A DNA stretch of 21,192 nt from UBA9676 sp036522155. GTDB taxonomy: Bacteria > Actinomycetota > Actinomycetes > Streptosporangiales > Streptosporangiaceae. Of the stretch, positions 13,986 through 20,868 are shown piece after piece. The notes under the pieces were generated by a model. It did no database searches. It was not told where the DNA came from and saw only the letters and a program-made list of their open reading frames with translations. How positions within the stretch are numbered: the first letter of the stretch is position 1; each line of letters opens with the position of its first letter. Location of the stretch: the NCBI GenBank assembly GCA_036522155.1, contig DATDGI010000190.1, forward strand, positions 1 through 21,192, read 5' to 3'. The translations under genes were made by a program, and so were the position numbers.

Positions 13986-15679
13986 GACACGCTCCCGGAG
14001 GCCGAGATGGAGTCCTGGCGGTCCGTCCGGCCCGATCTGATGTGCGGGTAGTGGAGGTCGAACGCGGGCCGCTCGGACCGGATGCGCGGGATCGAGGTGA
14101 AGTTGTGCCGTGGCGGCGGGCAGGACGTCGCCCACTCCAGCGAGTTCCCATACCCCCACGGGTCGTCGGCGGTCACCCGCTCACCGTGCCGGGCGGTCTT
14201 GTAGACGTTGTAGAAGAAGAACAGGGTGGACGCGCCGAGGATCCAGGAGCCGATGCTGGAGATCTGGTTCAGCGTGGTGACCTCGTGCGGCAGGAACGGA
14301 TAGTTGGCGATCCGCCGTGGCATGCCCAGCACGCCGATCCAGTGCTGGACCAGGAAGGTCATGTGGAAGCCGATGAACAGCGTCCAGAAGTGCCAGGTGC
14401 CGAGCCGGTTGTCCAGCATCTTCCCGGTGAACTTGGGCCACCAGAAGTAGAAGCCGCCGAACATCGTGAACACGACCGTGCCAAACAGCACGTAGTGGAA
14501 GTGGGCGACCACGAAGTAGGAGTCGGCGACGTGGAAGTCCAGTGGCGGTGACGCCAGGATGATGCCGGTCAGGCCGCCGAACAGGAACGTCACCAGGAAG
14601 CCGAGGATGAACAGCATCGGCGGCTCGAAGGTGAGCTGGCCCCGCCAGATGGTGCCGACCCAGTTGAAGAACTTCACCCCGGTCGGCACCGCGATCAGGA
14701 ACGTCATGAACGAGAAGAACGGCAGCAGCACCGCGCCGGTGGTGAACATGTGGTGCGCCCACACCGTCATCGACAGCCCGGCGATGGCGATGGTCGCGGC
14801 GACCAGCCCCTTGTAGCCGAAGCACGGCTTGCGGCTGAACACCGGCAGCACCTCGGTGGCGATGCCGAAGAACGGGATCGCCACGATGTAGACCTCGGGA
14901 TGGCCAAAGAACCAGAACAGGTGCTGCCACATGACCGCGCCGCCGTTGGCCGAGCTGAACACCTGCGCGCCCAGCTTGCGGTCGATCTCCAGCACCAGCA
15001 GCGCGGCGGCCAGCACCGGGAAGGCCAGCAGCACCAGCATGGACGTAAGCAGGATGTTCCAGGTGAAGATCGGCATCCGGAACATGGTCATGCCGGGCGC
15101 GCGCATGCAGATGATCGTGGTGACGAAGTTGACCCCGCCCAGGATGGTGCCGAACCCGGCCAGCACCAGGCCCATGATCCACATGTCCCCGCCGATGCCG
15201 GGCGCGTTGCCCACGCTGGTCAGCGGCGAGTAGGCGTACCAGCCGAACGCGGCGGCTCCGCCCGGGGACAGGAAGCTGGCCAGCAGGATCAGCCCGCCGA
15301 ACAGGAACAGGTAGTAGCTGAACAGGTTGAGCCGCGGGAAGGCGACGTCCGGCGCGCCGATCTGCAGCGGCATGATCTCGTTGGCGAACCCGACGAACAG
15401 CGGGGTCGCGAACAGCAGCAGCATGATCGTGCCGTGCATGGTGAACAGCTCGTTGTAGACCTGGTCACTCACGAAGTGGTTGTCCGGCTCGAACAGCTGG
15501 ACCCGCATGATCATGGCCATCACGCCGCCCGCCAGGAAGAACCCGAACGAGGTGATCAGGTACAGGTGGCCGATGACCTTGTGGTCGGTGGAGGACAGCC
15601 AGTCCGCCATCAGCGACCCCTTGCGCGGGTTGCGCGGGGCCGTCACCGGCAAGGCGGTCGGGTGTTCGAGCGTGGTCAC
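13982..15679 (-). CDS. ctaD: Cytochrome c oxidase subunit I
   Basis: A 565-aa catalytic haem-copper subunit with 12 transmembrane helices. All key residues are present: haem a ligands H82 and H395; haem a3 ligand H393 (HFHYV); CuB ligands H260, H309 and H310; cross-linked Y264 in GHPEVY; D-channel entry D111 (APDVAFPRLN); E262; and K-channel K336 (PTGVKFFNW). It is therefore a proton-pumping A1-type oxidase. The start is the GTG at 15679, overlapping the ctaC stop as GTGA with GGGAG upstream; the open frame further upstream is a shadow of ctaC. Confidence 0.98.
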   Translation of the reverse strand: MTTLEHPTALPVTAPRNPRKGSLMADWLSSTDHKVIGHLYLITSFGFFLAGGVMAMIMRVQLFEPDNHFVSDQVYNELFTMHGTIMLLLFATPLFVGFANEIMPLQIGAPDVAFPRLNLFSYYLFLFGGLILLASFLSPGGAAAFGWYAYSPLTSVGNAPGIGGDMWIMGLVLAGFGTILGGVNFVTTIICMRAPGMTMFRMPIFTWNILLTSMLVLLAFPVLAAALLVLEIDRKLGAQVFSSANGGAVMWQHLFWFFGHPEVYIVAIPFFGIATEVLPVFSRKPCFGYKGLVAATIAIAGLSMTVWAHHMFTTGAVLLPFFSFMTFLIAVPTGVKFFNWVGTIWRGQLTFEPPMLFILGFLVTFLFGGLTGIILASPPLDFHVADSYFVVAHFHYVLFGTVVFTMFGGFYFWWPKFTGKMLDNRLGTWHFWTLFIGFHMTFLVQHWIGVLGMPRRIANYPFLPHEVTTLNQISSIGSWILGASTLFFFYNVYKTARHGERVTADDPWGYGNSLEWATSCPPPRHNFTSIPRIRSERPAFDLHYPHIRSGRTDRQDSISASGSVS

Positions 15680-16518
15680 TGAGCGCTCCCTGCTGCCTTC
15701 TGCTGCGCCGTCTGCTGCCCGCTGATCCAGAGCCGGAACTGCGACGGGGTGACGATCTTCACGATGAAGAGCATCCGGCTGTGGTAGAGGCCGCACAGCT
15801 CGGTGCAGTGGCCGATGAACGTCCCGGTCCGGATCGGGGTGACCTCGAAGTGGTTCGGGTGGCCGGGGATGACGTCCCGCTTGAACTCGAACGGGACGAT
15901 CCAGAACGAGTGGATCACGTCGGTGGAGGTCAGGTTGAACCGGACCGTCTCGTTGGTGGGTATCACCAGCTCCGGCAGGCCCTTCGTGCCGAGGCCGGGC
16001 TGCCAGGGCTCGCCGTTCATGGTGACGTCCCTGGTCACCGACCCGGGCACCTGGTACTGCGGGTACTGGAACTGCCAGCTCCATTGGTAGCCGACCACGT
16101 TGACGATCACGTCCGGATGCGGGGACAGCTTGTCGATGTAATTCTCGTCCCGGGCGGTGAAGAAAAACAGGACGCCGACCATGATGAACGGGACGACGGT
16201 GTAAAGCATCTCGATCGGCAGGTTGTACCGGACCTGCGCGGGCGGCGCCTGCGACGTCCCGGCGCGGCTCTTGCGGTGGAAGATGATGGCCCACACGATC
16301 AGGCCCCACACCACCGCCCCGACCGCCCACGCGGCCACCCAGGATCCCTGCCACAGGGTGAGGGTGACCTGGCCCTGCTTGGTGACCGGGACCGGCATCC
16401 CCAGCCGGGTGAACTCGTTGGACGTGCACCCGGACGTGGCCGTCAGCAGCACGGCCAGGACGGCGGTCAGCGGCAGCACCCGCCGCCACCGCGCTGGATG
16501 TCCCCGGCGCGGTGACAC
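15676..16518 (-). CDS. ctaC: Cytochrome c oxidase subunit II, CuA
   Basis: A 280-aa subunit receiving electrons from QcrC at the binuclear CuA centre on the outer membrane face. Seen: an N-terminal signal sequence with a possible lipobox ending TSGC (C31), transmembrane helices at about 58-81 and 102-122, the aromatic GYQWSWQF at 143-150, and CuA ligands H203, C238, E240, C242, H246 and M249 (HSFWIVPF and GHCTELCGLYHSRM). GTG at 16518 was chosen because GAGG lies 5 nt upstream and the signal peptide follows; the longer open frame to 16752 has no signal-peptide logic. It is the first gene of the ctaCDF operon. Confidence 0.96.
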   Translation of the reverse strand: MSPRRGHPARWRRVLPLTAVLAVLLTATSGCTSNEFTRLGMPVPVTKQGQVTLTLWQGSWVAAWAVGAVVWGLIVWAIIFHRKSRAGTSQAPPAQVRYNLPIEMLYTVVPFIMVGVLFFFTARDENYIDKLSPHPDVIVNVVGYQWSWQFQYPQYQVPGSVTRDVTMNGEPWQPGLGTKGLPELVIPTNETVRFNLTSTDVIHSFWIVPFEFKRDVIPGHPNHFEVTPIRTGTFIGHCTELCGLYHSRMLFIVKIVTPSQFRLWISGQQTAQQKAAGSAQ

Positions 16519-16650
16519 GGCCGCCTCATGACCGGGCGGCGGGCCCGGAACGTGCGCGCCCCGTCCGCGTGGGGCGCTGGGGGTGGGGATCACAGGTTGC
16601 CTTCCAGCGGATGACACCCGGCTGCACGGGCTGGTCAACGGCTTCGTCCT

Positions 16651-16671
16651 ACAGACTGTCGTGGAAACAGT
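16651..16671. promoter_or_regulatory. Cluster of ACAG/CTGT half-sites between ctaC and the TusA-like gene
   Basis: ACAGACTGT (16651-16659) is palindromic apart from its centre. ACTGT (16655-16659) also forms an inverted repeat with ACAGT (16667-16671), 7 nt away. It lies in the 252-nt divergent gap, so it could be an operator for either gene. TACTGT (minus, 16672-16667) and TATCGT (plus, 16671-16676) are possible -10 boxes, without good -35 partners. Confidence 0.3.
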
Positions 16672-16770
16672 ATCGTGCGCGGCAGCGGCGCCGGCGGGGA
16701 CCCCCGGTGTGTGTCGCCCGGACCAGATGGTGGGGCTGACGCCCTCCGGCACAGATGAGAAGCTTGCCTC

Positions 16771-17019
16771 ATGACCCCCCAGCCCGGCCCGGACCCGATG
16801 CTCGTCATCGACGCGCTTGGACGCAAGTGCCCGATCCCGATCATCATGCTCGCCGAGCGGATCCGGGAGGTGCCGATCGGCCAGATGGTGGCGGTGCTGG
16901 CCGACGACCCGGCGGCCCAGACCGACGTGCCGGCCTGGTGCAAGATGAAGTCACACGCGTTCATCGCGACCAGCGACCTGCCCTCGGGCTGGGCGTTCCT
17001 GATCAAGCGCAGCTACTGA
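16771..17019 (+). CDS. TusA/SirA-like sulfur carrier protein
   Basis: An 82-aa small cytosolic protein of the TusA fold. The N-terminal motif DALGRKCPIPII carries the sulfur-accepting C20 in CPIP, and C57 follows in PAWCKMKSH. Members relay persulfide sulfur for tRNA thiolation, molybdenum cofactor or other sulfur transfers; which pathway applies here cannot be told. ATG at 16771 is taken; ATG at 16798 (MLVIDALG) is a possible shorter start, and neither has a strong ribosome site. It is divergent from ctaC and its last 7 nt overlap the 3' end of the convergent ctaG-like gene. Confidence 0.9.
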   Translation: MTPQPGPDPMLVIDALGRKCPIPIIMLAERIREVPIGQMVAVLADDPAAQTDVPAWCKMKSHAFIATSDLPSGWAFLIKRSY

Positions 17020-18014
17020 GCCCCGCCACCGCCGTCAGCCGCGGGCGGGCGGAAGCGGCCGGCGAACCGCGGGTCGCTCTCCCACCAGGGCCGGGCCGCC
17101 TCCTCCGCGTCCGGCCCGGTCCCGGCCTCCGCCGCCGTACGGGCGTCGAGCTCGGCGTCGATCACCTTGGCCTCGGACTCGTCTTCCCTGATCATCTGGA
17201 TGAGCTGCGCGGCCAGGAAGGGCAGCCCGATCAGGTCACCCAGTATCCAGAGCACCCCGCCGCCCAGCACCTGGTCGGTCCGCAGGCTGGGCCCCCAGGG
17301 CCGGCCGACCGCGTGGTAGTAGGCCCCGGCGATGAGGTGCTGGTCGGCGATGATGGCCAGCCCCAGGATCGCGTCCCCGACCACTTCCGTCCCGGTCACC
17401 CACAGCGACACCAGGTACGGGTAGGCCTTGGGCACCGGATCCACCCGCAGCAGCGTCCAGAAGAACACCCAGCCCGGCGCCAGCAGGGCCAGGTAGGTGA
17501 GTTCCCGCACCAGGCCGCTGTGGAATCCGGCGGTGTACCAGGACGTGAAGTACAGCACGAACGGGACCACGACCAGGACCAGGGTGGAGACGGCGGGGAA
17601 GGTGAGCACGCGCGCGGCCCGGCTGCCCACCACCGCCTGCATGCGCTGCCCGGCCCCGGGCGCGGCCGCGGCCAGCAGCGTCAGCGGCCGCCCCAGGGCC
17701 AGGAACAGCGGCACGGCCAGCAGCAGCAGGATCGTCTGCACCGCCCGGGCGTAGAACAGGACCCCGTAGTAGACACCGGGGAAGCCCATGGTGGCGACGG
17801 CGGCCAGGCCCAGCCCGCCGCCGCAGAACAGGACGGCCCGTCCGGCCGGCCAGCCGCCCGAGCGCCGGGCCCGCCGCGCTCCCAGCAGATACAGCACGCC
17901 GGCAGCCAGCACAACGGTGAGCACCGGCCCATCCACCGTCCAGGACGTGAAGGCCCGGGCCACGGTCAGCTCGGGCGGCCCCTGATATCCGCCCGCGGCC
18001 ACACCCGCTGTCAC
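17013..18014 (-). CDS. ctaG: CtaG-family cytochrome c oxidase assembly protein (Caa3_CtaG)
   Basis: A 333-aa polytopic membrane protein with about seven to eight hydrophobic segments and a charged C-terminal tail (about 270-333). Seen: VYYGVLFYARAVQTILLLLAVPLFLALGRPLTL at about 81-113 (helix and loop typical of the family), YFTSWYTAGFHS near 155, and DQHLIAGAYYHA near 224. The family was first linked to caa3 oxidase formation in Bacillus and is thought to help copper delivery; proximity to ctaCDF supports that. GTG at 18014 lies 6 nt after TAACGT (18026-18021), suggesting its own leaderless promoter besides read-through from the kinase gene 53 nt upstream. Confidence 0.87.
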   Translation of the reverse strand: MTAGVAAGGYQGPPELTVARAFTSWTVDGPVLTVVLAAGVLYLLGARRARRSGGWPAGRAVLFCGGGLGLAAVATMGFPGVYYGVLFYARAVQTILLLLAVPLFLALGRPLTLLAAAAPGAGQRMQAVVGSRAARVLTFPAVSTLVLVVVPFVLYFTSWYTAGFHSGLVRELTYLALLAPGWVFFWTLLRVDPVPKAYPYLVSLWVTGTEVVGDAILGLAIIADQHLIAGAYYHAVGRPWGPSLRTDQVLGGGVLWILGDLIGLPFLAAQLIQMIREDESEAKVIDAELDARTAAEAGTGPDAEEAARPWWESDPRFAGRFRPPAADGGGGAQ

Positions 18015-18067
18015 CCCGCCACGTTACCGCTGCCCGCCACCGGCCGGCGGGACGGTGAACCGGGCGG

Positions 18068-19042
18068 TCAGCGGAAGTGGGCGGTCAGCTCCCCGGCCGC
18101 GTTCTGGCCGTAGGCACCGGCCAGCCGCTCGGCCGCGTCCTCCGGCTTCAGCTGGTACTCCTGCGGCCCGACCGTCTCCAAGACCAGCACGGCGAGCAGG
18201 TTGCCGAGCTGGGTGGCGCGCTCCAGCGACAGCCCCCAGCCGACCGCCGCCAGGAACCCGGCCCGGAAGGCGTCGCCGGTGCCGGTCGGATCGGCCTTGG
18301 CGCGCTCGGCCACCGGCCCCACCAGCAGCGGCTCCTGCCCGGCCCGTTCCACCCGGGCCCCGGCCGGGCCCAGGGTGGTGATCCGCACGCCCACCTGGGC
18401 CAGCACGTCGGCGCCGTCCCACCCGCTCTTGCGCTCGATGAGCGCTTCCTCGTATTCGTTGCAGAACAGGTAGGCGGCCCCGGCCACCAGCGCGCGCACC
18501 CCGCTGCCGTCCAGCCGCGGCAGTTGCTGCGACAGGTCGGCCGCGAACGGGATGCCCCGGGCGGTGCACTGCTGGGTGTGCGCGAGCATGCCGCCGGGGT
18601 CACTGGCTCCGATCAGGACCAGGTCGAGGCCGCCCGCGCGGTCGGCCACCGGCCCGAGGTCGATCTCGGCATCCTCGCTCATCGCGCCCGGGTAGAACGA
18701 GGCGATCTGGTTGCCGTCTCGGTCGGTGGTGCAGACGAACCGGGCGGTCTGGTGGCGGCTGGACTCGTGCACCTCGGTGCAGTCCACGCCATGGCTGGTA
18801 AGCCAGTCGCGGTAGGGCCCGAAGTCCGGCCCGACCGCGCCGACCAGCAGCGGCCGCAGGCCGAGCACACCCATGCCGAAACAGATGTTCGCGGCCACCC
18901 CGCCGCGGCGGATTTCCAGGCGATCCACCAGGAACGACAGCGATACCCGGTCGAGCTTCTCGGCGATGATGTGCTCGACGAACCGGCCGGGAAACGTCAT
19001 GAGGTGGTCGGTCGCGATCGACCCCGTTACAGCTATGCGCAC
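18068..19042 (-). CDS. adoK: PfkB-family adenosine kinase (AdoK/CbhK-like)
   Basis: A 324-aa ribokinase-fold enzyme expected to phosphorylate adenosine to AMP with ATP. Nearly the whole length resembles M. tuberculosis Rv2202c as I recall it. Seen (numbered from this start): VTGSIATDHLM at 5-15 with substrate-binding D12; RGGVAANICFGMG at 46-58; QIASFYPGAMSE at 112-123; DPTGTGDAF at 251-259 with catalytic base D257; and the C-terminal VGPQEYQ. I chose GTG at 19042, not the in-frame GTG at 19051, because TAGAGT (19055-19050) is a -10 box overlapping the latter and standing 7 nt before the former, and the protein then begins MRIAVTGS like the mycobacterial enzyme. Confidence 0.93.
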   Translation of the reverse strand: MRIAVTGSIATDHLMTFPGRFVEHIIAEKLDRVSLSFLVDRLEIRRGGVAANICFGMGVLGLRPLLVGAVGPDFGPYRDWLTSHGVDCTEVHESSRHQTARFVCTTDRDGNQIASFYPGAMSEDAEIDLGPVADRAGGLDLVLIGASDPGGMLAHTQQCTARGIPFAADLSQQLPRLDGSGVRALVAGAAYLFCNEYEEALIERKSGWDGADVLAQVGVRITTLGPAGARVERAGQEPLLVGPVAERAKADPTGTGDAFRAGFLAAVGWGLSLERATQLGNLLAVLVLETVGPQEYQLKPEDAAERLAGAYGQNAAGELTAHFR

Positions 19043-19049
19043 GGCTCGC

Positions 19050-19055
19050 ACTCTA
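19050..19055 (-). promoter_or_regulatory. -10 element of the adenosine kinase gene, leaderless type
   Basis: TAGAGT on the minus strand fits TANNNT and lies 7 nt before the GTG at 19042. No clear -35 or Shine-Dalgarno sequence is visible. Confidence 0.45.
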
Positions 19056-19133
19056 GGCGAGGGCCACCATCCGGTGCACTGTGCCGGGCCACAAACGGGC
19101 AGGCCCGGCTAGGTGAAGGCTGGCCGGCCCGGG

Positions 19134-19484
19134 TTAGTGGAACGAGTCGCCGCAGGCGCAGGACCCGGTCGCGTTCGGGTTGTCGATCGTGAAGCCCTGC
19201 TTCTCGATCGTGTCCACGAAGTCGATGGTGGCGCCGGCCAGGTACGGGGCGCTCATCTTGTCGGTGACCACGTGCACGCCCTCGAACTCGGCGTCGATGT
19301 CGCCATCGATATCGCGCTCGTCGAAGTACAGCTGGTAACGCAGGCCCGAGCAGCCACCCGGCTGCACCGCGATGCGGAGCCGGAGGTCGTCGCGGCCTTC
19401 GGCGGCCAGCAGGCTGCTCACCTTGGTCGCCGCAGTGGAGGTGAGGATGACACCCTGGGCTGTCGCCTCGTCCTGAACCGTCAT
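19134..19484 (-). CDS. erpA: HesB/IscA-type iron-sulfur carrier (ErpA-like)
   Basis: A 116-aa A-type carrier that passes Fe-S clusters to apo-proteins. The three conserved cysteines are C45 (GGCSGL) and C109/C111 (SCACGDSF) near the C-terminus. FVDTIEKQGFTIDNPNA precedes the last motif, as in the family. ATG at 19484 has GGGAG 10 nt upstream. It is the counterpart of Rv2204c at the end of the conserved block. In this neighbourhood the Rieske centre of QcrA is an obvious possible client, by inference only. Confidence 0.95.
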   Translation of the reverse strand: MTVQDEATAQGVILTSTAATKVSSLLAAEGRDDLRLRIAVQPGGCSGLRYQLYFDERDIDGDIDAEFEGVHVVTDKMSAPYLAGATIDFVDTIEKQGFTIDNPNATGSCACGDSFH

Positions 19485-19558
19485 CTCTGGTTAGCTCCCG
19501 CATCAGTCTGGCGCCGGGCGGCGCTGGCTGGACACTCAGCACAACCATAAGGCGTCCA

Positions 19559-19592
19559 GGCGCATTCCAGCATAGCCGCGGCTCATTCCAGC
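19559..19592. repeat. 13-bp direct repeats 21 bp apart upstream of erpA
   Basis: GGCGCATTCCAGC (19559-19571) and GGCTCATTCCAGC (19580-19592) differ at one base and start 21 bp apart, two helical turns. They lie 75-108 bp before the erpA start. A possible minus-strand -10, TATGGT, is at 19549-19544, so the first copy would overlap the -35 region. This is a candidate regulator site. Confidence 0.45.
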
Positions 19593-19684
19593 GGCCGGCC
19601 ACGGCCTGGTCCTGCAGCCGTACTTCGTACCAGTGAGCACGTGCGAGTCGGCCTGGATCTCGCGGGCATGCAGATCGGCACGGC

Positions 19685-20437
19685 TCAGAGCTGGCGCGGC
19701 ACCCATGAACTGGACGATCGAGGCGGGGAAGGCGGCTGTGCGCTGTGCCCGGCGTGGGTGACGCCCGGCGGCTTGAAGAACGCGGTGGAGGCCGGGCGCC
19801 AGAGCAGCCACACCACGGCGAGGCCGGCCAGCCAGGTCAGCACGGGGACGATCGCGCCGAGCACCGGGACGAAACTGATATGCACCGTGGGGACGAAACT
19901 GATATTGATCACCGACTGTGGGAAGACGCTGGTCAGGCTCAGCGTCGCCAGGCCGAACAGCACAGTGGACAGGCTGCGTGCCCAGTTCCGGCCCTGGCCG
20001 GTCTCCCGCGCCATCCACAGCCACAGGGCGATCGGCACCAGGTCGAGGACGATCTCCATCGTGATGGCCAGCGTGTTCAGGTGGCTGACCTGGGCCGCGG
20101 TGAGGTGGTATCCGAGAATTGCATGGTAGGCCTTGATGTCGCCGATGACGGCCAGCAAGATGATCAGGTTGACGGTGCTGACGGCGGCGCCCGCGTACAT
20201 GAGCTTGACGGCTGCCCGCACCGTGCGCGCCGACCGTGGCACGCTGGGGCGCAGGCGCATCCACAGGCCGCTGCGGATCAGGTCCGCGGACTCGGCCAGG
20301 CCGGGCCGGCGCTGGCCATCCGGGGCGCAGGCCATCAGCACGGCGAGGATCTCCTGCCCGTTCTCTCGCCGGAACGCCCGCGGATACCACGCCAGCAATC
20401 GCCGGTACCCTCGCTCGAGGTTCGCCTGATCAGTCAT
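19685..20437 (-). CDS. PadR-associated four-helix membrane protein, function unknown
   Basis: A 250-aa protein. The N-terminal segment (RGYRRLLAWYPRAFRRENGQEILAVL from residue 9, then LAESADLIRSGLWMRL) resembles the short cytosolic domain found in actinobacterial membrane proteins paired with PadR regulators. Four transmembrane helices follow at about 76-98, 118-141, 153-172 and 190-213, with a Pro/Ser-rich C-terminal tail. An ISFVP repeat at 179-183 and 187-191 is encoded by a duplicated DNA segment. Its ATG overlaps the padR stop (ATGA), so the two are translationally coupled. It probably acts as an envelope or stress sensor/partner of the regulator; no activity is predicted. Confidence 0.8.
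   Translation of the reverse strand: MTDQANLERGYRRLLAWYPRAFRRENGQEILAVLMACAPDGQRRPGLAESADLIRSGLWMRLRPSVPRSARTVRAAVKLMYAGAAVSTVNLIILLAVIGDIKAYHAILGYHLTAAQVSHLNTLAITMEIVLDLVPIALWLWMARETGQGRNWARSLSTVLFGLATLSLTSVFPQSVINISFVPTVHISFVPVLGAIVPVLTWLAGLAVVWLLWRPASTAFFKPPGVTHAGHSAQPPSPPRSSSSWVPRQL
19866..19905. repeat. 24-bp in-frame duplication inside the membrane-protein gene
   Basis: GGGACGAAACTGATAT occurs at 19866-19881 and 19890-19905, exact 16-bp copies with a 24-bp period, encoding the repeated ISFVP between the third and fourth helices. Confidence 0.85.
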
Positions 20438-20769
20438 GTCGCCGCCCCTCCGGCCAGGTTCAGCCGCGCCAGCGCGGCGCTGGCGTGAGCCTGCAGCCGG
20501 GCCGCCTCGGCGGCGAGCAGCTTGGTGCCCGCGGGCGTGAGCCGGTAGTAGCGGCGAAGCCGCCCGTCCACGATCTCTTCCCGGTCCACCGCGATCAACT
20601 CGTCCGCGCGGAGGCGGTCCAGGGCGGTGTACAGGGTCCCTGGGCGCAGCCGGATCTGGCCGCCGGAGATCTCCTGGACGTCGGTGATGATCCCGTACCC
20701 ATGCTGGCCGCCGCTGGCCAGCGCGGTGAGGATCATGAACGTCGCTTCCTGCATCGCACGCGTACCCAT
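20434..20769 (-). CDS. PadR-family transcriptional regulator
   Basis: A 111-aa winged-helix repressor: QEATFMILTALASGGQHGYGI at 7-27 (first helices), ISGGQIRLRPGTLYTALDRL at 34-53 (recognition region), the wing at about 57-78 (IVDGRLRRYYRLTPAG), and a C-terminal dimerisation helix rich in Ala/Leu. ATG at 20769 stands 6 nt after the TATAAC of a good promoter. The frame is open to 20841, but that part overlaps the promoter. A near-palindrome over the -10 box suggests autoregulation, which is usual for PadR. It forms an operon with the downstream membrane protein; the ligand is unknown. Confidence 0.92.
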   Translation of the reverse strand: MGTRAMQEATFMILTALASGGQHGYGIITDVQEISGGQIRLRPGTLYTALDRLRADELIAVDREEIVDGRLRRYYRLTPAGTKLLAAEAARLQAHASAALARLNLAGGAAT

Positions 20770-20773
20770 ACCG

Positions 20774-20804
20774 ACGTTATATACCGTTGAACGAGCGATA
20801 GCAA
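20774..20804 (-). promoter_or_regulatory. padR promoter with overlapping palindromic operator
   Basis: On the minus strand TTGCTA (20804-20799), exactly 17 nt, TATAAC (20781-20776), then 6 nt to the ATG. The segment 20774-20787, ACGTTATATACCGT, reads almost the same on both strands (12 of 14) and covers the -10 box, where a PadR dimer could block polymerase. Confidence 0.6.
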
Positions 20805-20831
20805 GCCGCCATCCGGCCTGCCCTCGCGCCG

Positions 20832-20852
20832 GCCCGGACAAGCTGGCCGGGC
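20832..20852. terminator. Small hairpin between the ApbE and padR genes
   Basis: GCCCGG (20832-20837) and CCGGGC (20847-20852) form a 6-bp stem with a 9-nt loop, 17 nt after the stop of the ApbE gene. It is short and lacks a U-tract, so terminator function is tentative. Confidence 0.3.
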
Positions 20853-20868
20853 TCTGGTGCGGGTCCGG

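Noticed and set aside
15680..16489. Upstream extension of the ctaD reading frame
   Set aside because: It is a shadow of ctaC; GTGA overlap and the normal CtaD N-terminus place the start at 15679.
19043..19051. Earlier in-frame GTG for the adenosine kinase
   Set aside because: It lies inside the TAGAGT -10 element and adds three residues not expected from the mycobacterial N-terminus.
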